Below, one piece after another: positions 14,594-16,184 of a stretch of DNA of 16,184 nucleotides. The notes under the pieces were generated by a model, which was not told where the DNA came from, ran no database searches, and saw only the letters and a program-made list of their open reading frames with translations. A program made the position numbers and the translations under genes. The stretch lies in NCBI GenBank assembly GCA_947449125.1, contig CANFQR010000010.1, positions 1-16,184 on the forward strand, written 5' to 3'. The number at the start of each line of letters is the position of its first letter. The stretch's first letter is position 1. This stretch comes from Bacteroidota bacterium (lineage in GTDB: Bacteria > Bacteroidota > Bacteroidia > B-17B0 > Aurantibacillaceae).

Positions 14594-15616
14594 TTACCAC
14601 GTAAACTCTTTTACAACATCTACAAACAATTTTACTTTTTGTTTATCAATGTCGGGGTACAAACCATGACCCAGATTACAGATGTAACGGTTTTTGCCAA
14701 AGGCTCTCAACATGATTTGTGTTTCTTCTATTATCTTGGATTCTTCGGCATAAAGTAAGCAAGGGTCGGCATTGCCTTGTAATGTTTTGTTTGAAGAAAA
14801 TTTTCTAGCTGTTTCAGGGTTCATGGTCCAATCTAAACCAATTGAATGACATGAGGTTTCTGAAATTTTTTGTGTGGCATAGTGGGCGTCTTTAGCAAAT
14901 ACAGTTACAGGAACTAAAGGAGAAAGTGCATCGCAAATTTTTGAAATATAGTTTAAGGAAAACTCGTAATACATTTTTTCACTTAAAACTCCTGCCCACG
15001 AATCAAATAGTTGAACAATATCAGCTCCTGCTGAAACTTGGGCTTTTAGATAATTAATGGTGCTTAAGGTTATTTTTTCGAGTAGCTGATGAGAAAGTTC
15101 GGGTTGAGTGTATAAAAATTGTTTGGCTTTACTAAATGTTTTACTGCCGCTTCCTTCAATCATGTAAGCAAAAATTGTCCAGGGCGCACCGGCAAAACCA
15201 ATTAACGGCACCCGGTTATCGAGCTCTTTTTTTGTTAGTTGAATGGCCTTGATTACATAATTTAATTTTTCGGCATCTGCAATTATTAAATTATCTATGT
15301 CGTTTTTGTTTTTTACTGTATGTTCAAACCAGGGGCCTTTTGACTCTATCATTTGATAAGGCAAACCCATTGCTTCGGGAATAACTAAAATATCGCTAAA
15401 AATAATGGCTGCATCTACGTTTAAAATATCAACCGGTTGTATTGTAACCTCACAAGCCAGTTCAGGATTTTTCACAAATTCAATAAAATTTTTTGCTTTA
15501 GAACGTGTAGCTCTATATTCCGGCAATACTCTTCCTGCCTGGCGCATAAGCCAAACAGGTGCGCGTTCAACTTCAAGTCCTTTAGCTGCTCGCAGTAATA
15601 AATCGTTTTTTAACAT
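14594..15616 (-). CDS. hemE: Uroporphyrinogen decarboxylase
   Basis: HemE removes four acetate carboxyls from uroporphyrinogen III to give coproporphyrinogen III, in the cytoplasm. The 340 residues match the family. [10 protein letters not shown] (20-29) holds the substrate-binding arginines, and the essential Asp is Asp75 in [21 protein letters not shown] (140-147), LFDSWAG (203-209) and NLGHGLYPD (314-322) are the other family signatures. It lies 73 bases downstream of trmB on the same strand, with a TACCTTTG box (15622-15629) almost touching the start codon. The SDR-like gene follows after 40 bases. hemB is in this window but on the other strand, so the heme pathway is split. Confidence 0.97.
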   Translation of the reverse strand: MLKNDLLLRAAKGLEVERAPVWLMRQAGRVLPEYRATRSKAKNFIEFVKNPELACEVTIQPVDILNVDAAIIFSDILVIPEAMGLPYQMIESKGPWFEHTVKNKNDIDNLIIADAEKLNYVIKAIQLTKKELDNRVPLIGFAGAPWTIFAYMIEGSGSKTFSKAKQFLYTQPELSHQLLEKITLSTINYLKAQVSAGADIVQLFDSWAGVLSEKMYYEFSLNYISKICDALSPLVPVTVFAKDAHYATQKISETSCHSIGLDWTMNPETARKFSSNKTLQGNADPCLLYAEESKIIEETQIMLRAFGKNRYICNLGHGLYPDIDKQKVKLFVDVVKEFTW

Positions 15617-15621
15617 CTCGG

Positions 15622-15629
15622 CAAAGGTA
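15622..15629 (-). promoter_or_regulatory. Candidate -7 box just before hemE
   Basis: The minus strand reads TACCTTTG, an exact TAnnTTTG match. Only six bases separate it from the hemE ATG, so a transcript from it would be nearly leaderless. It is weaker than the other boxes because of this spacing and the missing -33 element. Confidence 0.22.
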
Positions 15630-15667
15630 TAGTCTAATTTTGTAAAATATAAAATTTTTAGTTTGTG

Positions 15668-15711
15668 TTGCTTTAATTAAACAATCAAATTAATTGTTTA
15701 GTTTAAAGCAA
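15668..15711. repeat. Long inverted repeat over the trmB stop codon
   Basis: The arms are TTGCTTTAATTAAACAAT (15668-15685) and ATTGTTTAGTTTAAAGCAA (15693-15711). They pair over 18 positions with one T-G wobble and one bulged T, around a seven-base loop holding most of the trmB stop codon. The structure covers the last six trmB codons and the first 22 bases after the stop. No clear U tract follows on either strand, so it may be an unusual terminator, a processing site or a transcript-protecting hairpin. Confidence 0.6.
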
Positions 15712-16184
15712 ATGTATTTAATATCTTCTCCTTTAGCCGTAAATAATGCTTCGTAATATGTTTTAATTGTTATTAATTCTTGCCTGTCTGCAGGGCAGTT
15801 TTTGTATAAATTATTTGTGTGCCAAATAAGGGGTAATTTGTTTTCGGTTATCACATCTAAGGTAAATTCATAAAGACTTGTGCTATCTGTTTTTAAATGT
15901 ACAATGCCATCTTTTTTTAATATTTTTTTATAACGGTCTAAAAATAATTTGTGTGTTAACCGCTGTTTTGCTCTTGGTTTTTGAGGTTGAGGGTCGGGAA
16001 AAGTAATCCAAATTTCGTCAACTTCATTTTCCTCAAAGCAATAATCAATAAAATTAATTTTAGTTCTTAAGAAGCCAACATTAGTTAAATTATTTTCAAT
16101 GGCATATTTAGCACCTGTCCATATTCGGTTACCTTTTATGTCTACCCCAATATAGTTTTTGTCAGGATGGTGTTGTGCTAATCC
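15690..16184 (-). CDS. trmB: tRNA (guanine-N7-)-methyltransferase, C-terminal part (5' end outside window)
   Basis: TrmB methylates G46 in the variable loop of tRNA with S-adenosylmethionine. The frame is open from the right edge to a TAA at 15692-15690, giving 164 residues of about 220; the N-terminus and the glycine-rich SAM loop lie outside. NYIGVDIK (10-17) is the second SAM strand with its acidic end, Asp15. WITFPDPQPQKPRAKQRLT (59-77) is the family signature that binds tRNA and SAM. HLKTDSTSLYEF (95-106) and the final TYYEALFTAKGEDI stretch are the other family motifs. No stop or frameshift is seen. The stop codon lies in the loop of a long inverted repeat, and hemE starts 73 bases downstream. 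Confidence 0.95.
   Translation of the reverse strand, partial: GLAQHHPDKNYIGVDIKGNRIWTGAKYAIENNLTNVGFLRTKINFIDYCFEENEVDEIWITFPDPQPQKPRAKQRLTHKLFLDRYKKILKKDGIVHLKTDSTSLYEFTLDVITENKLPLIWHTNNLYKNCPADRQELITIKTYYEALFTAKGEDIKYICFKLNN

Overview
The window is strongly AT-rich, gene-dense chromosomal DNA from a member of the Bacteroidota. Four things point there: an LpxC-FabZ fusion enters from the left edge, one secreted protein ends in a type IX secretion (T9SS) type A sorting domain, upstream regions lack Shine-Dalgarno signals but several carry TAnnTTTG (-7 type) boxes, and most homologies are to typical Bacteroidota proteins. I see no tRNA, rRNA, CRISPR array, insertion sequence or phage gene. 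No intergenic stretch exceeds 142 bases.

Layout. (1) 2-1999, plus strand: end of lpxC-fabZ, lpxA and an ABC-type ATPase, forming a lipid A operon that stops at a strong bidirectional terminator (2013-2043). (2) 2059-3009, minus strand: a T9SS-exported protein. (3) 3070-6123, plus strand: an exported protein with two thioredoxin folds, a polytopic membrane protein with His residues in its helices, and a lytic-transglycosylase-like exported protein. (4) 6194-8628, plus strand: hemB, aroK and an exported protein resembling the 'Bacterial toxin 23' family; the last two lack a usable ATG and appear to start with TTG. (5) 8642-9764, minus strand: an MscS channel followed by a MazG-like pyrophosphohydrolase, with overlapping ends. 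(6) 9907-11748, plus strand: a UbiD-family decarboxylase, probably for menaquinone. (7) 11751-12509, minus strand: a DUF4197 protein. (8) 12605-13867, plus strand: cinA. (9) 13912-16184, minus strand: the 3' part of trmB, then hemE, then a Rossmann-fold oxidoreductase.

The genes serve envelope building (lipid A, peptidoglycan remodelling, secretion), tetrapyrrole synthesis (hemB and hemE, about 7 kb apart), aromatic amino acid and quinone synthesis (aroK, ubiD), nucleotide and NAD housekeeping (MazG-like, CinA), tRNA modification (TrmB) and osmotic protection (MscS). Several pairs converge with very short gaps (2, 13 and 44 bases).

I do not see a clear new multi-gene defence or mobile system. 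The best candidates for novelty are the membrane protein at 4091-5050 with its thioredoxin-like neighbour, the toxin-23-like exported protein at 7684-8628, the ABC ATPase with unusual Q- and H-loops at 1373-1999, and a long inverted repeat over the trmB stop codon (15668-15711).
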